Notes: a model not told the origin generated them from the letters alone. Shown: positions 50,006 to 58,320, counted from the stretch's first letter. The stretch: DNA of 64,000 bases from an uncultured Clostridia bacterium (GCA_934464705.1 CAKSKB010000011.1:22587-86586), one strand, 5' to 3'. Translations and numbers: made by a program.

Positions 50006-51211
50006 TTACTTATTATAGATTGCGATTTTGAGACCTTCCATTTTGAGGTTGGTTTCAAGCGCTTCGTTAATCTGTTCAAGCGGGAACTTGTGGGTAATCA
50101 GCTTTTCCATCGGAAGACCGATTGCCTTTGCCCTCTTGAGAAAATCGAATGTTGTTGCATAGTCGCGCAGAGTATAAACCCACGAGCCGACGGTTGTTAT
50201 TTCCTTGGAACAAATGTCGAAATGCGGATTTATCGTTGCGTCGCCGCCGTTTATAAAGAACCCGAGTTCGCAGAGACCTCCGCCGTTTCTTATAAACTTA
50301 TAGATATTCGAGTGCGCTGCCGGCGAGCCTGTGCACTGGAACGCAAAGTCGGCAAAATGACCGCCGAAAGCGTTCTTAACAGCGTCGGTAAGCGCTTCGA
50401 TTCCCTTATAATCCTTGAAGTTTACGGTATTTCCGGCGCCCATTTCCTTAGCGAATGAAAGCCTTTGTTCGTTGCCGTCAACCGCCACGATATTTTCGAT
50501 ACCCATTGTGCGGAGAACCGCAATGCAGATAAGACCGATAGGTCCGCAGCCCTGAACCGCAACTCTGCTGTTGAACCTCAGAATACCTGTGGTTTTCGCT
50601 CTTTCAACCGCATGCACAAGCACTGCGCAGGGTTCTATGAGAACTCTCGAATCGAGGTCGAGGTCGCTGACATTGAAAATCGTTGAGCCGCCCCTTACCA
50701 ATATGTAATCCGAGAACCAGCCGTTAAGGTGAACATCGTCATCGGGGAGCAGACCGTAAACATCAGCGCCGCCGACATTCTGCTTATTAAGGTCAAACAT
50801 TGTGATTTCGGGATTATTCTTGAAAATCATGCAGGTTACGACCTTATCGCCGATATTGAGGGGCTTTCCTGCGCTGTCAAGCTTAACATTCTTGCCCATC
50901 TTTACGATTTCGCCGGTACCTTCATGGCCGAGAGCAACCGGAATAAGGCCGAACGGGTCACGCTTAAACTCATGAGCGTCCGTTCCGCAAACGCCGCAGC
51001 CTTCAACCTTAACCAGAACATCGTCATCGCCGAGCTCGGGGATTGGAAATTCCTTTATGTCAAAGTGCCCGAGCGATGTAAGCATTGCAACGCGCGCCGT
51101 TTTCGGAACCGCACCGCCCGAAGCCTTCGGAGCGGAAGGTGCCGTCTGCGCACCGCCCTGCATACCCGCAATGACCTGTTTGACTATTCTTTCAATATCG
51201 TTATTATCCAT
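50006..51211 (-). CDS. Zinc-dependent alcohol dehydrogenase of the microcompartment
   Basis: A 401-residue medium-chain dehydrogenase. Residues 1-18 (DNNDIERIVKQVIAGMQGG) are an encapsulation-peptide-like amphipathic helix joined by an Ala/Pro/Gly linker. Catalytic zinc ligands lie in CGVCGTDAHE (near residue 75) and GHEGTGEIV (near 103); the NAD fold has GCGPIGLICIAV near residue 224. The structural four-Cys zinc lobe is not visible. It may reduce lactaldehyde to 1,2-propanediol or propionaldehyde to propanol, recycling NADH. Both substrates occur in this pathway. ATG at 51211 behind AAAGGATG. Confidence 0.9.
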   Translation of the reverse strand: MDNNDIERIVKQVIAGMQGGAQTAPSAPKASGGAVPKTARVAMLTSLGHFDIKEFPIPELGDDDVLVKVEGCGVCGTDAHEFKRDPFGLIPVALGHEGTGEIVKMGKNVKLDSAGKPLNIGDKVVTCMIFKNNPEITMFDLNKQNVGGADVYGLLPDDDVHLNGWFSDYILVRGGSTIFNVSDLDLDSRVLIEPCAVLVHAVERAKTTGILRFNSRVAVQGCGPIGLICIAVLRTMGIENIVAVDGNEQRLSFAKEMGAGNTVNFKDYKGIEALTDAVKNAFGGHFADFAFQCTGSPAAHSNIYKFIRNGGGLCELGFFINGGDATINPHFDICSKEITTVGSWVYTLRDYATTFDFLKRAKAIGLPMEKLITHKFPLEQINEALETNLKMEGLKIAIYNK

Positions 51212-51226
51212 CGTCAAACATCCTTT

Positions 51227-51694
51227 CTATATTATACTTTCAAAAACCTGTCTTCCGTAGGCGGAAAGCGCAGTGTCCTGCTCCTCCGTACCTCCGCTGA
51301 CGCCCAGACCGCCGATAATTCTGCCGCCCTTTATGAGGGGGTCGCCTCCGCCGAACACAATGATTGAGTTATCGTTTGTGAACTGTATGCCGTAAAGCGA
51401 GCCGCCGGGGTTTGCAAGCGGTTTTAATTCTATTGTAGACATTTTCAGCGCAACCACGGTGTAAGCCTTTTTCAGCGCAACATCAAAGCTTGCGATGAAG
51501 GAGCCGTCCATACACTCGACCAGAACCGGTCTGGCAGCCTCATTTGTTACGGCAACGACGGCATTAACACCCATCTCAAAGGCTTTTTTCTTAACCGCTG
51601 CGGAAAGCTTTTCCGCCAGCTGCAGCGTCATGCGCTGCTCCGCCATGCCGTCAAGCACGCCTTTCACGATCGCACTGATTTTTTCGCCGTCCAT
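51227..51694 (-). CDS. GlcG/HbpS (PduO C-terminal-like) protein with encapsulation peptide
   Basis: A 155-residue protein of the GlcG/HbpS family (PF03928), which binds heme or cofactors in some cases and is fused to the PduO adenosyltransferase in others. Conserved NPGGSLYGIQFTND and GGGDPLIKGGRIIGG segments lie near residues 95-130. The N-terminal helix EKISAIVKGVLDGM is of the encapsulation type, which suggests that it resides inside the shell. Its chemical role here is unknown. It lies 3 bp after the aldolase. Confidence 0.85.
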   Translation of the reverse strand: MDGEKISAIVKGVLDGMAEQRMTLQLAEKLSAAVKKKAFEMGVNAVVAVTNEAARPVLVECMDGSFIASFDVALKKAYTVVALKMSTIELKPLANPGGSLYGIQFTNDNSIIVFGGGDPLIKGGRIIGGLGVSGGTEEQDTALSAYGRQVFESII

Positions 51695-51696
51695 GA

Positions 51697-52509
51697 TTAT
51701 TTGCCGAGAGCTTCCATAACCTTCTTGGTTATTTCAGCCACAAGGTCGCTGCTCGGAACGGCACCCTCGTCTTCGGAAACGGCACATCCCTGAACGCCGC
51801 AAAGATGACAGTTCATCTTGCCGTCCTTATTATTGGGACATAAGTTTGCCGGATGCTTACCGCTCATACCCATTTTTCTTCTGATTTCATAGAGCTTCTG
51901 AATCTGTTCCTTGGAGAATTCCTTCGGTCCGCCGAGCTGTCTTGACTTAAAGAGAAGTTCTGCATAGAATTCAACGGATTCCATCTTGTGATATGCCGCA
52001 AGAAGCGAATCGGAATATGTAAGCGCACCGTGATTTGCAAGCAGAACAGCGTCATAATAAGGAAGGTACTTTTCTACCGCGTCCGGAATTTCATTTGTCG
52101 AAGGTGTGCCGTACTCAGCAATCGGAACACATCCGAGAGCGATAACCGCCTCGGGCATGATGGGCTGTGTAAGCGGAATACCTGCGATTGCAAAGCTTGT
52201 TGCATAGATAGGATGAGCATGAACAACCGATTTTACATCGGGTCTGTGCTGATAAACCCTGAGGTGCATCTTGATTTCGGAGGAGGGTCTGAAGCTTCCG
52301 CTTGCCTGAAGAACATTACCCTGACCGTCGATTTTGCAGATGTAGTCGGGAGTCATAAATCCCTTACTTACGCCCGTAGGTGTGCAAAGGTACTCATTAT
52401 CGGAAATTTTTACCGAAATGTTACCATCATTTGCGGCAACCATTCCTCTGTCATATATTCTTTTGCCGATGTCGCAAATTTGTTTTTTGATTTCGTACTC
52501 AGATACCAT
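51697..52509 (-). CDS. Class II aldolase (fuculose/rhamnulose-1-phosphate type)
   Basis: A 270-residue zinc aldolase that splits a deoxyhexulose-1-phosphate into dihydroxyacetone phosphate and lactaldehyde. Zn ligands are visible in VVHAHPIYATSF (near residue 92) and LLANHGALTY (near residue 155); NDGNIS and TPTGVSKG near residues 26-43 bind phosphate. After the catalytic fold comes a Cys-rich tail (CPNNKDGKMNCHLCGVQGC) and a C-terminal amphipathic helix DLVAEITKKVMEALGK, an encapsulation peptide at the opposite end from the other enzymes. Fuculose and rhamnulose forms cannot be told apart. It leads the second transcription unit. Confidence 0.9.
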   Translation of the reverse strand: MVSEYEIKKQICDIGKRIYDRGMVAANDGNISVKISDNEYLCTPTGVSKGFMTPDYICKIDGQGNVLQASGSFRPSSEIKMHLRVYQHRPDVKSVVHAHPIYATSFAIAGIPLTQPIMPEAVIALGCVPIAEYGTPSTNEIPDAVEKYLPYYDAVLLANHGALTYSDSLLAAYHKMESVEFYAELLFKSRQLGGPKEFSKEQIQKLYEIRRKMGMSGKHPANLCPNNKDGKMNCHLCGVQGCAVSEDEGAVPSSDLVAEITKKVMEALGK

Positions 52510-52542
52510 GGTTAAATATCTCCTTTTCTTTGATTTACTTTT

Positions 52543-52575
52543 ATTTTACCACTATTGTGGTTAAAAGTCAATAGT
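52543..52575 (-). promoter_or_regulatory. Promoter of the aldolase-shell unit with nested inverted repeats
   Basis: TTGACT (52566-52571) and TAAAAT (52543-52548) on the minus strand, 17-bp spacer. Two inverted repeats overlap it: TTTTACCAC/GTGGTTAAAA-type arms within 52544-52566 and ACTATTG (52551-52557) with CAATAGT (52569-52575). They are candidate operators for the DeoR regulator at the end of the locus. Confidence 0.7.
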
Positions 52576-52607
52576 TTTTTGTTGTTTTCTTTTTGTTTTT
52601 GTTGTTT

Positions 52608-53033
52608 TTATTCCGAAATGTACTCTAAAATATCAGAAATCCCTTCGTTTCGATACGAACTGACCTTAAAAATCTTTTTGCACCCGGCAAGCCTGAGCCA
52701 GCCTTCCGCACGGGCAACACCGCTGCCGCCCTCATCGCACTTTGTTACAATCCCGATAACCTCACGGTTGCACTGGCTTGTAACGCAGGGCGGAAACAGG
52801 CAGTACGGTTCATCTGCACTGCACAGCAGCCCTACTATATCCGCCTCATATGTATAAAGCGCAAGCGCTCTTCCGAGAACATGGTTTTCGGCATATTCGC
52901 CGGGGGTATCAATCAGAAAATCATGATAATCTATACTCTGGGTTTTGCTGTACTCTATTTTTTGTCCTTTAAGCGCCTGGGTAAGCGTTGTTTTGCCGCA
53001 GCCGCTTCTTCCCATCAGAATCAGTTTCTTCAT
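52608..53033 (-). CDS. EutP/PduV-family small GTPase-like protein
   Basis: A 141-residue P-loop protein. The G1 loop is GRSGCGKTT (residues 8-16), the G3 motif DTPGE near residue 42, and TKCD near residue 100 stands in for the usual NKxD. EutP/PduV proteins accompany ethanolamine and propanediol compartments; PduV has been linked to compartment positioning and EutP to acetate kinase-like activity. Either role is possible here. The ATG at 53033 follows the end of the previous gene by 5 bp. Confidence 0.88.
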   Translation of the reverse strand: MKKLILMGRSGCGKTTLTQALKGQKIEYSKTQSIDYHDFLIDTPGEYAENHVLGRALALYTYEADIVGLLCSADEPYCLFPPCVTSQCNREVIGIVTKCDEGGSGVARAEGWLRLAGCKKIFKVSSYRNEGISDILEYISE

Positions 53034-53038
53034 AATTA

Positions 53039-53407
53039 TTATGTTCTCGTAATCGGGCACACATTGAACGAAAGCGTTTCACGGCAGTAATCGGTGAGCG
53101 CCTTGAGGCTCGCCTCCACCTCGGAAACCGTTCCGGTAATTATCAGCGTACCGCTGAATCTGTCAACAAACCCAAGTTCCGCACCCGACGCCTTGATTGC
53201 TATATCCCCGGCGATAATTGCCGTTTCCGCAGGCGACATTGTAACAATCCCGATTGCCGCCTTTGCATAATCCACAGCAGGGTCAAGCCCGAGCTTTTTA
53301 TAAAGAATCTTATCCGGATTTGCAATTATATGCGCAAGCGTTATCTGCTTGCCGGGAACAAGTTCCTGAATTATTCTCATTTTATCGTTAAGGCTGTTTA
53401 TATCCAT
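53039..53407 (-). CDS. EutS/PduU-type circularly permuted BMC shell protein
   Basis: A 122-residue shell protein of the permuted BMC-H type: RIIQELVPGKQITLAHIIANP at the N-terminus forms the beta-barrel cap above the hexamer pore, followed by the GIVTMSPAETAIIAGDIAIKASGAE core. Such proteins plug one face of the pore and are minor shell components. GGAGG precedes the ATG. It lies between the activase and the EutP-like gene in the first transcription unit. Confidence 0.92.
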   Translation of the reverse strand: MDINSLNDKMRIIQELVPGKQITLAHIIANPDKILYKKLGLDPAVDYAKAAIGIVTMSPAETAIIAGDIAIKASGAELGFVDRFSGTLIITGTVSEVEASLKALTDYCRETLSFNVCPITRT

Positions 53408-53409
53408 TG

Positions 53410-54192
53410 CTAACCTCCGATTTTACATATAAGCCCAACAGACGACGCAACATTCTGGAGCGTTGCGATTTTCTCCTTCGGAATCAAATCAATGTGCCCC
53501 ATAAGGTATTCCCGTCCGAGAGCGGTGTACTTGTCCGTGCCAAGGCGGTGATACGGCAGAAGGTGAATTTCCTTCACACCGATTGACCTTGCAAACGCCG
53601 CAATATCGTAAATTTCCTGCGGTGTATCGTTAAATGTCGGAATAACCGGCACACGGACAATCAGATTGCATTTTTCGTTTGCGAGTTTCTTTGCGTTCTC
53701 CAGGATAAGCTCATTGCTCCTCCCGGTAAATTCCCTGTGCTTATCGGAATTTATATGCTTGATATCCATAAGATAAGTGTCAAGGTAAGGGAGTATCGCT
53801 TCAATCCTCGAATACTCGGCGCAGGCAGTGGACTCGATTGCGGTGTTTATACCCGTTTCCTTCGCCGCGCGCAGAAGCGCCGCCGCAAACTCATGCTGCA
53901 CAAGGCTTTCGCCGCCGGAAAGTGTCAAACCTCCGCCGCTTCTCCTGTAATAAACCCTGTCACGCTCAACGGTTTCCATAATCTCGCGGACAGTCTTGTC
54001 CTCCCCGACGGTTTGTATCTTGCCGCCACGGTTCATCTGCTCTATTTCAAAGTTCTGCGACTCCGGATTGCAGCACCATTTGCACCGAAGATAACACCCC
54101 TTCAGAAACACAATCGTCCGCACGCCCGGCCCGTCATGCACCGAAAAGCGCTGTATATCGAATATTCTGCCCTTTGTGTCAAGATAGTTCAT
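53410..54192 (-). CDS. Glycyl-radical enzyme activase (radical SAM)
   Basis: A 260-residue radical SAM protein that abstracts hydrogen from the glycine of the adjacent dehydratase. The [4Fe-4S] site is CYLRCKWCCNPES near residues 33-40 and LSGGESL near residue 95 is the GGE SAM motif. It is shorter than most PduD- or glycerol dehydratase-activases, which have a ferredoxin-like insertion with two extra clusters after the CxxxCxxC; here the corresponding stretch has no cysteine, as in pyruvate formate-lyase activase. It starts two bases after the dehydratase gene. Confidence 0.93.
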   Translation of the reverse strand: MNYLDTKGRIFDIQRFSVHDGPGVRTIVFLKGCYLRCKWCCNPESQNFEIEQMNRGGKIQTVGEDKTVREIMETVERDRVYYRRSGGGLTLSGGESLVQHEFAAALLRAAKETGINTAIESTACAEYSRIEAILPYLDTYLMDIKHINSDKHREFTGRSNELILENAKKLANEKCNLIVRVPVIPTFNDTPQEIYDIAAFARSIGVKEIHLLPYHRLGTDKYTALGREYLMGHIDLIPKEKIATLQNVASSVGLICKIGG

Positions 54193-54194
54193 AG

Positions 54195-56711
54195 TTAAAA
54201 TCCGCCCTGTTCGGTTCTGTTTATAATATCGTCCTGCAGCGACTTTGAAAGCGTTACGAAAATTGCGCTGTAACCGGCAACCCTCACAACAAGACTTCTG
54301 TAATTTTCAGGGTGTGCCTGTGCGTCACGCAGTGTTTCGCGGCTTACAACATTGAACTGCATATGGCTGCCTTTTCGGTCAAAGTATCCTCTGACAAGCG
54401 CAGCGAAACTCTCCAGACCCTGTCTGCCTTCAAGCGCAGCCGGGTGGAACTTCATATTAAAGAGCGTTCCGTTCGAGGCGATGTAGTGGTCGAGATTCGA
54501 CACCGAGTTTGCAGACGCCGTAGGTCCGTGAACATCCTTGCCGGCAGACGGCGAAACACCGTCTGCAACGGGCGTTCCGGCAAGCCTTCCGTCGGGGGTT
54601 GCGCCGGTCTGCGCACCCAGCGGAACATTCGCCGATACAGGATAAAGCCCCGCCTGAAACATTCCGCCCCTCGGGTTTTTATAGTTTTCAAGCGGCTTTG
54701 TGTATGTATACGCCACATCTCTTGCGAAAGCGTCCACCTCGGGAATATCGTTTCCGAACTTCGGCACGGCGTCTATAAGTTCTTTTATGTTTCTGTACTT
54801 TTCGTTCTCCGCCGATTCGCCCGTTACGGTCTTGTAAACCCGCTCGACAAGTTCGGGGGTCACTTCCCTTCCGGACTCGGAAAGCGCCTTTACCGCTTCC
54901 TCCGTTGCAGCCCTTGCAGCATCGCCAGAAAGCGCATATCCGTAGTTATGTTCCAGAGCCTCTTTAAGTTCCGAAACGGTTATCTTCTTTTGGTCGTAAA
55001 CAAGCGTCTTTACAGCATACAAAGAGTCCGCCATGTTTGCGATTCCGAAGCCCTGAGGCCCGGTGAAGTTATACACCGCTCCGCCCTCCTGCACGCTCTT
55101 TCCTCTGCCTATGCAGTCCTCGATCATAGACGAAAGAAACGGCAGCGGACACCTTGCGGCATGCGCCGAATCTATTGCGTTATCGGCGTTTACAAGCAGC
55201 GAAATCATATAATTCATCTGCTTTTTGTATGCGCCGTAGAACTCATCAAAGGTGTTCATTCCCGACACATCGCCGGTTTCAACCCCTATAAGCTCACCCT
55301 TGTCGCAGCCGTTTTCAAACACAAGCTCAAGCGGTCTGCACATATTGAAAAATGCGGCGTCGTGCCAGCCTTCGGTCTTGCCGGACTTCTGCGGTTCAAC
55401 GCAGCCGATGATGTTATAGTCCCTTGCGTCCGCCATCGTAAGTCCTCTCGAAAGCAGCGCCGGAATAATAACCTCATCATTATAATAAGCCGGAAGCCCC
55501 ACGCCCGTTCTCGTAAGTTCCGCCGCGCGAATCATGAATTCATGCGGTGTGCCGTTCCAGATACGAACCGAAAACGACGGCTGCGGCAGGCTCACATGAA
55601 GCGTTGCGTTTATGCACATATACGAAAGGTCATTTGTTGCGTCAAGCCCTTCCGCCGTCTGACCGCCCGCAATCAGATTCTGGAAAAGGCTGTACCCGGC
55701 AAAGCCTTCCGATGACGCAGCGTCCCTCGCCTTATTGAGGTCGTTAAGCTTGACCCAAATGCAGTCAATAAGTTCCTGTGCCTCTTCCCTTGTGATTCTG
55801 CCGGAATCAAGGTCAGCTTTATAATAAGGATACATATATTGGTCGAACCGTCCGGGCGAAATGGAATGTCCGCTCGATTCGGTCTGAATAAGCATCTGTA
55901 TGAACCAGAACGACTGGCAAGCCTCCCGGAAGGATTTTGCGCCCTTTCTCGGAACGCTCTTGCAGTTTTCGGCAATTCTGAAAAGTTCTTCTTTCCGTTT
56001 CGGCTCACGGCACGCATTTGCCTCCATATACGCCGCCTCGGAATATCTTTCGGCATAAAGAACCGCTGCATCAAGACTTTCGATAACAGCTTCCAAAAAT
56101 GCGTGGCGATTTGCGTAATCGGGAAGGTCCGGCGTGCACTTCAGGAGCGCCGCCTCAGCCTTTTGCTTTATGCCTTCAAGCCCGATTTCAAGCACTTCGC
56201 CGTAATTTACCGTCACATGACCCACGCCGTTATAAAAATAATTTCCGGGCGTGAAAATGTTGTGCTCGATAGCCTTTACCGCCTCGGGCGCCATGTACGA
56301 CAGCGCCAAATCGGAAGTCGTTTTGCCCTTCCAATACTTATACACCTCGTGAAGAGCCGCTTTGGTCTCCTCCGATATGTAAAAGGGGTCGGCGGATCTG
56401 TGCTCAATCGTATCGAATTCCGCCTCAAGCCACTCGAAAGAAAACTCAGGGAACACCTGGCAGCTTCTGGGGCGCTTTGTTGCGGAGCCCACGATAAGCT
56501 CGTTATCCCTTATCGTTATCGGAATATGCTCAAGTATATGCCTGAACGCTTTGGAGCGTCTTTGTATCACGGGGAGATTTTCGGTCGCTTTATAGCTTTC
56601 CGTCAGGAGAATCGCTCTGTCCGCCTCAATCTGCGGCATTTCTTTAAAAAGCGCCTCTTTAAGAAGGTCTATTCTCTGTGATTTTTGAATTTTTTCAGTA
56701 TAACAATTCAT
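54195..56711 (-). CDS. Glycyl-radical 1,2-propanediol dehydratase-like enzyme
   Basis: An 838-residue B12-independent dehydratase that converts 1,2-propanediol to propionaldehyde using a glycyl radical. The thiyl Cys437 lies in IIGCVEPQ with Glu two residues on, and Gly813 in the radical loop VVRVAGYSA. Sequence similarity to clostridial glycerol dehydratase (DhaB1) is high by memory of that protein. Two oddities: the protein starts at the catalytic core without an encapsulation peptide, and about 50 helical residues (roughly 591-640) are inserted before the conserved PKFGNDIPEVD. AGGAGG precedes ATG 56711. It heads the first unit of the locus. Confidence 0.93.
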   Translation of the reverse strand: MNCYTEKIQKSQRIDLLKEALFKEMPQIEADRAILLTESYKATENLPVIQRRSKAFRHILEHIPITIRDNELIVGSATKRPRSCQVFPEFSFEWLEAEFDTIEHRSADPFYISEETKAALHEVYKYWKGKTTSDLALSYMAPEAVKAIEHNIFTPGNYFYNGVGHVTVNYGEVLEIGLEGIKQKAEAALLKCTPDLPDYANRHAFLEAVIESLDAAVLYAERYSEAAYMEANACREPKRKEELFRIAENCKSVPRKGAKSFREACQSFWFIQMLIQTESSGHSISPGRFDQYMYPYYKADLDSGRITREEAQELIDCIWVKLNDLNKARDAASSEGFAGYSLFQNLIAGGQTAEGLDATNDLSYMCINATLHVSLPQPSFSVRIWNGTPHEFMIRAAELTRTGVGLPAYYNDEVIIPALLSRGLTMADARDYNIIGCVEPQKSGKTEGWHDAAFFNMCRPLELVFENGCDKGELIGVETGDVSGMNTFDEFYGAYKKQMNYMISLLVNADNAIDSAHAARCPLPFLSSMIEDCIGRGKSVQEGGAVYNFTGPQGFGIANMADSLYAVKTLVYDQKKITVSELKEALEHNYGYALSGDAARAATEEAVKALSESGREVTPELVERVYKTVTGESAENEKYRNIKELIDAVPKFGNDIPEVDAFARDVAYTYTKPLENYKNPRGGMFQAGLYPVSANVPLGAQTGATPDGRLAGTPVADGVSPSAGKDVHGPTASANSVSNLDHYIASNGTLFNMKFHPAALEGRQGLESFAALVRGYFDRKGSHMQFNVVSRETLRDAQAHPENYRSLVVRVAGYSAIFVTLSKSLQDDIINRTEQGGF

Positions 56712-56756
56712 ATTTTCTAACCTCCTAGGCAAGCATTGCTAAAACCCTACACAATA

Positions 56757-56785
56757 ATAATACAACAAATTCAAACAAAAGTCAA
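56757..56785 (-). promoter_or_regulatory. sigma-A promoter of the dehydratase unit
   Basis: TTGACT (56780-56785) and TATTAT (56757-56762) on the minus strand, 17-bp spacer. The -35 box is the same as that of the aldolase promoter. Confidence 0.7.
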
Positions 56786-56822
56786 GACAAATCACAGAAA
56801 AAAACAGATTTCCGAAAAAATA

Positions 56823-56851
56823 TTGAAAAAATTTTTAATTTGGTGTATAAT
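56823..56851 (+). promoter_or_regulatory. sigma-A promoter of the RluA-family gene
   Basis: TTGAAA (56823-56828) and TATAAT (56846-56851), 17-bp spacer, divergent from the dehydratase promoter. Confidence 0.75.
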
Positions 56852-56866
56852 AATCGTGGTGATTTA

Positions 56867-57823
56867 ATGAAAACATTTATAATTTCTCAAAACGATGCGT
56901 CGCAGAGGCTAGATAAATTTCTTACAAAAGCGTGCCCGGCGCTGCCGCAGTCGGCAATGTATAAATATATAAGAAAGAAAAGGATTAAAATCAACGGAAA
57001 GCGTGCCGAAATATCTTCGAGGCTGGAAATCGGCGACCGCATTGACCTTTACATAAATGACGATTTTTTTGCGGAAAAACCGCAGGGCTTTTCGCTCGGT
57101 GATATTGAGCCGAATCTTGACATCGCATACGAGGACGATAATATTCTGATTGCAAACAAGCCGTTCGGAATGGTGGTTCACGAAGACGAAGGCGAAAAGA
57201 AAAATACGCTCATAAATCACATAAAGGCGTATCTTATCCGCTCGGGGGAATATGACCCCAAGGCGGAAAACTCCTTCGCACCGGCGCTCTGCAACCGAAT
57301 CGACAGAAACACCGCCGGGCTTGTGATTGCGGCAAAAAACGCCGAGGCGCTGAGGATAATAAACGAAAAAATCAAAAACCGTGAAATCAAAAAAACATAT
57401 CTCTGCATAACCGCAGGACTGCCGAAACCCGCCGACGGCAAAATCGAAAACTATATCTGGAAGGACTCCTCAAAAAACAGGGTATATATTAAAAAGGAAA
57501 AAACTCCGGGGGCAAAGCCTGCCGTTACGCTCTACGAAACGCTCGAAACAAAGGGCGGCCTTGCGCTTTTGCGGGTTGACCTGATAACCGGCAGAACCCA
57601 CCAGATAAGGGCGCATATGGCGCATATAGGCTGTCCGCTGCTCGGCGACGGAAAATACGGCAAAAATGAAATCAACCGCCGCTTTAAGGCAGCGCACCAG
57701 GCGCTTTGCGCATACAGACTTGAATTTTCCGAAGATAACACCACTGCGCTTTCCTATCTTTCGGGAAAATGCGTGGAGCTTAAGGACGCAAAAAGGATAA
57801 TAGGATGGACAGAAAACAATTAG
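56867..57823 (+). CDS. RluA/RluD-family pseudouridine synthase
   Basis: A 318-residue enzyme that isomerises uridine in rRNA or tRNA. An S4 RNA-binding domain (residues about 10-70, with QRLDKFLTKACP) precedes the catalytic domain. The catalytic Asp lies in NRIDRNTAGLVIAAK near residue 147 and TGRTHQIRAHMAHIGCPLLGD near residue 245 is the second family signature. The NRID variant replaces HRLD. Target uridine is unknown. It overlaps the convergent YgjV-like gene by four bases and ends within a terminator hairpin. Confidence 0.94.
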   Translation: MKTFIISQNDASQRLDKFLTKACPALPQSAMYKYIRKKRIKINGKRAEISSRLEIGDRIDLYINDDFFAEKPQGFSLGDIEPNLDIAYEDDNILIANKPFGMVVHEDEGEKKNTLINHIKAYLIRSGEYDPKAENSFAPALCNRIDRNTAGLVIAAKNAEALRIINEKIKNREIKKTYLCITAGLPKPADGKIENYIWKDSSKNRVYIKKEKTPGAKPAVTLYETLETKGGLALLRVDLITGRTHQIRAHMAHIGCPLLGDGKYGKNEINRRFKAAHQALCAYRLEFSEDNTTALSYLSGKCVELKDAKRIIGWTENN

Positions 57824-57847
57824 CGGTTTTCTGTCCTTTTATTTTTT
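57807..57847 (+). terminator. Intrinsic terminator containing two convergent stop codons
   Basis: GGACAGAAAAC (57807-57817) pairs with GTTTTCTGTCC (57826-57836) and runs into TTTTATTTTTT. The stops of both convergent genes lie in or at the 8-nt loop. Confidence 0.9.
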
Positions 57848-58320
57848 ATGAGAATTGTAATTATAGATGTTTCAACCAGTATTTCATTGATTATTGTGGG
57901 CACGGATAAGTAATGTATTCCGTAAACGAACATTCCGACCGATGAAGCAAAACCGAAAATGCGGATTTTTTTCATATCGGTGCTGAAAAATGCAACCGTT
58001 GATAAAATCGACGACACTGCCGGAAATACGCTGAAAAAATCTTTTCGGGTAAAAAACGCAGACAAAACAAAAACCGCAGAAAATATATACAGCCAGACTT
58101 TGTTTTTTGCCCATTTTTTATTTTGCATAAAAATAAGTTCGCGGAAAACCGCCGCAGAAGTAGTTGCCGCCGCCGTATAACTGCCAATCATCAAATGGTG
58201 CGCTATCCACAGGAAATCAGTTATAAGCTTTAAGAAAATAACAAGCTTCCTTTTCGGCTGCACATATATTACGGACGATACCAAAATTGCCGCAATGCCT
58301 ATTATTTGTCCCAAAATCAC
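57820..58320 (-). CDS. YgjV-family inner membrane protein
   Basis: A 166-residue membrane protein with about five hydrophobic helices, matching the bacterial inner membrane protein YgjV family (PF10688). The tryptophan/histidine-rich segment TDFLWIAHHLMIGSYTAA near residue 35 is typical. Start codon is GTG at 58320, behind GAGGTGAG. Function is unknown. Its last codons are encoded by the hairpin that terminates the neighbouring gene. Confidence 0.85.
   Translation of the reverse strand: MILGQIIGIAAILVSSVIYVQPKRKLVIFLKLITDFLWIAHHLMIGSYTAAATTSAAVFRELIFMQNKKWAKNKVWLYIFSAVFVLSAFFTRKDFFSVFPAVSSILSTVAFFSTDMKKIRIFGFASSVGMFVYGIHYLSVPTIINEILVETSIITILIKNKRTENR

Noticed and set aside
54312..55715. Long open frame of 467 codons on the plus strand within the dehydratase gene
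   Set aside because: It is antisense to a gene with clear catalytic motifs, is Arg/Cys/His-rich and has no ribosome site. It results from codon bias.
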